Positions 4,129 through 6,304 of a DNA stretch of 6,304 bases are shown piece after piece. The stretch lies in NCBI GenBank assembly GCA_019247245.1, contig JAFAPF010000231.1, positions 1-6,304 of the forward strand, given 5' to 3'. A program made the position numbers and the translations under genes. The notes beneath the pieces are model-generated. The model had not been told where the DNA came from and made no database searches. It was given only the letters and a program-made list of their open reading frames with translations. This DNA comes from Rubrobacter sp. GTDB taxonomy: Bacteria > Actinomycetota > Rubrobacteria > Rubrobacterales > Rubrobacteraceae. How positions within the stretch are numbered: position 1 is the stretch's first letter; the number at the start of each line of letters is the position of its first letter.

Positions 4129-6304
4129 CTGAGAGCCAGTTTTACGGCCCGAACCTTGGCTATGTCCTGGAACTCTACGAGAGTTACAAGCAAGATCCTG
4201 ACTCTGTTGACGAACGTACGCAGAACTTCTTCGCGGATTGGAGCCCACCGGACCCTGGGGCAGATGGGGACACCGCCTTGGGTGTCTCTGGAGTGGACGT
4301 GGATAAGGTTGTCGAGTCGGTTAACAAGGTGGTTGGGACGGTTAAGTACATCCGGTCTATCCGGGACTTTGGGCACCGAGTGGCTCAGCTTGATCCACTA
4401 GGCAAGGAGCCTCCCGGGGACCCAACGTTAGACCCTGGGTTCCACAAAATCAACGAGGATGACCTTGAAGCCTTACCAGCAAGCGTAGTTAATGCCCCGG
4501 GCGTAGGTCCGGTCCCAAAGCGTACGAGCTCGGCACAGGAGGCGGTGGACGAACTCCAACGCCTCTACTGCGAGAGTACTGGCTATGACTTCGGCCACAT
4601 TCACACCGCGGATGAGAGGTTCTGGCTGCGGGAGGCGGTCGAGTCTGAGAGGTTTGTCGAGGTCCTCGCAGGAGAGTCAGCCAAAGCACTCTTAGCTGAG
4701 CTTACCCAGGTGGATACCTTCGAGAAGTTTCTTCACAAGGCCTTCCTTGGACAGAAGCGATTCTCTGTGGAAGGCGTAGATATGGTGGTGCCGATGCTGA
4801 ACTTGCTCGTCCGCTCTGCCGCAGAGAAGGGTATACCTGAGGTGGTCCTTGGCATGGCTCATCGGGGGCGCCTGAACGTACTAGTTCACGTCCTGGGCAA
4901 AGAGTACGCCCAGATCATCGGCGAGTTCGAGCAGCCGGAAAGCAAAGAGATGCCATCGATCTCGGAAGGGACGGGTGAGGGCTGGGTGGGGGACGTGAAG
5001 TATCACCTCGGCATCCGAAGCTTTGGCCCAGACGAAGAGGAAAAGGGCTCTCAGGTCCTCATCAACCTGACGCCCAACCCAAGTCACCTAGAGCACGTCG
5101 ATCCCGTAGTCGAGGGCATGGCCCGGGCTGCCCAAGAGACACGCGAGGAGGTGGGGCCACCCAAGCAGGACGAAGAGGCCTCACTGCCGATCCTTATTCA
5201 CGGGGACGCGGCCTTCCCGGGAGAGGGTATCGTTGCCGAGACGTTGAATCTCTCGCGGCTGCCCGGCTACCGCACGGGCGGTACCATACACATAATCACG
5301 GATAATCAGCTCGGCTTCACGACCGAACCTCAGGAGGACCGCTCAACGATGTATGCGAGTGACCTTGCGAAGGGGTTCGAGATTCCGGTAGTACACGTCA
5401 ACGCCGACGACCCAGAGGCATGTCTTGCAGCCACGAGGTTGGCTTATGCCTACCGTGAGGAGTTTCGCAAAGACTTTATGATAGACCTCATTGGCTACAG
5501 AAGATTCGGCCACAACGAGGGTGACGAGCCAGCCTATACCCAGCCCCTGATGTACGAGACGATCCGCTCCCACCCCTCCGTCCGAGAGCTCTGGGCTCAA
5601 GAGCTCGTGCATCGGGATGTGATCTCAGACGAAGAACCCCAGGAGTTAGTCGAGCAGATATGGGAGCATCTGCAGGAGAACCACAAGAGTCTGTCGGAAC
5701 AGAGCGACGATGAGGAGCCCGACATGGAGGCGCCTCATATACCACTCTCAGACATCCCAGAGACAGCAGTCTCTAAAAAGAGACTCACTGAGCTGAATAA
5801 GGCGCTCCTTGAGTGGCCCGAGAACTTTACGCCGACTTCCAAGCTGGAGCGCATGTTCCAAAAGAACCGTAGCGAGCTCAACGGAGACGGCGATGGTATA
5901 GATTGGGCCCACGCCGAGGCTCTGGCCTTCGCCTCCCTGCTTGAGGACGGCGTCCCGATCCGCCTAACTGGACAGGATACCGAGCGGGGTACCTTCAGTC
6001 AGCGGCACCTGGCGTTGTTCAACGTCGAAACTGGTGAGCGCTACCTACCGATGCAGAACCTGCCTCAGGCCAAGGCCTCCTTTGCGGTGTATAACAGCCC
6101 CCTCTCTGAGGCGTCGGCCCTGGCCTTTGAGTATGGCTACACCCTGAATGCCGAAGAGGCTTTCGTTCTGTGGGAAGCCCAGTATGGAGACTTCATAAAC
6201 GTGGCTCAAGCCGTGCTCGACGAGTTCGTAGTCGCCGGACAGGAAAAGTGGGGTCAGACTTCGGGGCTTACCTTACTCCTGCCGCATGGCTACGAGGGCC
6301 AGGG
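4113..6304 (+). CDS. sucA: 2-oxoglutarate dehydrogenase E1 component (thiamine diphosphate-dependent), 3' end beyond the window
   Basis: SucA decarboxylates 2-oxoglutarate with thiamine diphosphate and passes the succinyl group to the lipoyl domains of E2 (SucB). The window holds 730 complete codons from a GTG start; E. coli SucA has 933 residues. The N-terminus has the E1-type segment LGYVLELYESYKQDP (16-30), then the region ending VAQLDPLG, then KRFSVEG (215-221). Active-site motifs are GMAHRGRLNVL (247-257, His250), NPSHLE (322-327, His325), the thiamine diphosphate/Mg motif from HGDAAFPGEG (363-372, Asp365) to DNQ (397-399, Asn398), GHNEGDEP (466-473), RGTFSQRH (ending His632) and LPHGYEGQ at the cut edge. 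The start is that of a plain E1, without the E2-like N-terminal domain of mycobacterial KGD. Acidic inserts occur, for example SDDEEPDMEA. The frame is unbroken. sucB probably follows outside the window. Confidence 0.97.
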   Translation, partial: MLENRTESQFYGPNLGYVLELYESYKQDPDSVDERTQNFFADWSPPDPGADGDTALGVSGVDVDKVVESVNKVVGTVKYIRSIRDFGHRVAQLDPLGKEPPGDPTLDPGFHKINEDDLEALPASVVNAPGVGPVPKRTSSAQEAVDELQRLYCESTGYDFGHIHTADERFWLREAVESERFVEVLAGESAKALLAELTQVDTFEKFLHKAFLGQKRFSVEGVDMVVPMLNLLVRSAAEKGIPEVVLGMAHRGRLNVLVHVLGKEYAQIIGEFEQPESKEMPSISEGTGEGWVGDVKYHLGIRSFGPDEEEKGSQVLINLTPNPSHLEHVDPVVEGMARAAQETREEVGPPKQDEEASLPILIHGDAAFPGEGIVAETLNLSRLPGYRTGGTIHIITDNQLGFTTEPQEDRSTMYASDLAKGFEIPVVHVNADDPEACLAATRLAYAYREEFRKDFMIDLIGYRRFGHNEGDEPAYTQPLMYETIRSHPSVRELWAQELVHRDVISDEEPQELVEQIWEHLQENHKSLSEQSDDEEPDMEAPHIPLSDIPETAVSKKRLTELNKALLEWPENFTPTSKLERMFQKNRSELNGDGDGIDWAHAEALAFASLLEDGVPIRLTGQDTERGTFSQRHLALFNVETGERYLPMQNLPQAKASFAVYNSPLSEASALAFEYGYTLNAEEAFVLWEAQYGDFINVAQAVLDEFVVAGQEKWGQTSGLTLLLPHGYEGQ

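Overview
This 6.3 kb window is bacterial chromosome built around two consecutive steps of the TCA cycle. Leftward (minus strand) lie sucC and sucD, the two subunits of succinyl-CoA synthetase. Rightward (plus strand) lies most of sucA, the E1 subunit of 2-oxoglutarate dehydrogenase, cut off by the window end. The two units diverge from a shared upstream region of about 1.4 kb, most of which is a decayed IS5-family insertion sequence. At the far left is the last part of another plus-strand gene, read here as the C-terminus of a fumarylacetoacetate-hydrolase-superfamily enzyme (2-keto-4-pentenoate hydratase type).

Layout. 1-145: partial hydratase-like gene. 146-657: convergent intergenic stretch with no convincing gene, but with one compact RNA hairpin (265-291). 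658-1536: sucD. 1540-2691: sucC, whose true start is probably a TTG at 2691, preceded by a GAGGAG ribosome binding site. 2692-3046: sucC leader and promoter region, with a perfect TATAAT box on the minus strand. 3047-3885: IS5-family element whose transposase is broken by six frame changes and one in-frame stop. 3886-4112: sucA leader, which holds a possible 40-codon small ORF, a 10-bp direct repeat and a 10-bp long-range inverted repeat reaching into the start of sucA. 4113-6304: sucA, 730 complete codons in this window.

How the genes work together: SucA, with E2 (SucB) and E3 (Lpd) partners not seen here, would convert 2-oxoglutarate to succinyl-CoA. SucCD would then convert succinyl-CoA to succinate with substrate-level formation of a nucleoside triphosphate. 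The insertion sequence sits between the two divergent promoter regions and left both coding starts intact.

Organism: the DNA has moderate-to-high GC by eye, frequent GTG/TTG starts, Shine-Dalgarno sites of the GAGGAG type, and some TTA leucine codons. SucA is a plain E1 without the E2-like N-terminal domain of the mycobacterial KGD type. The proteins are rather acidic. Together with the IS type this suggests a deep-branching actinobacterial (Rubrobacter-like) or Chloroflexota-like bacterium. That placement is an inference with low confidence.

No clearly new multi-gene system is visible. The items most worth a second look are the structured sucA leader with its candidate small ORF, and the decayed IS between the divergent suc units.
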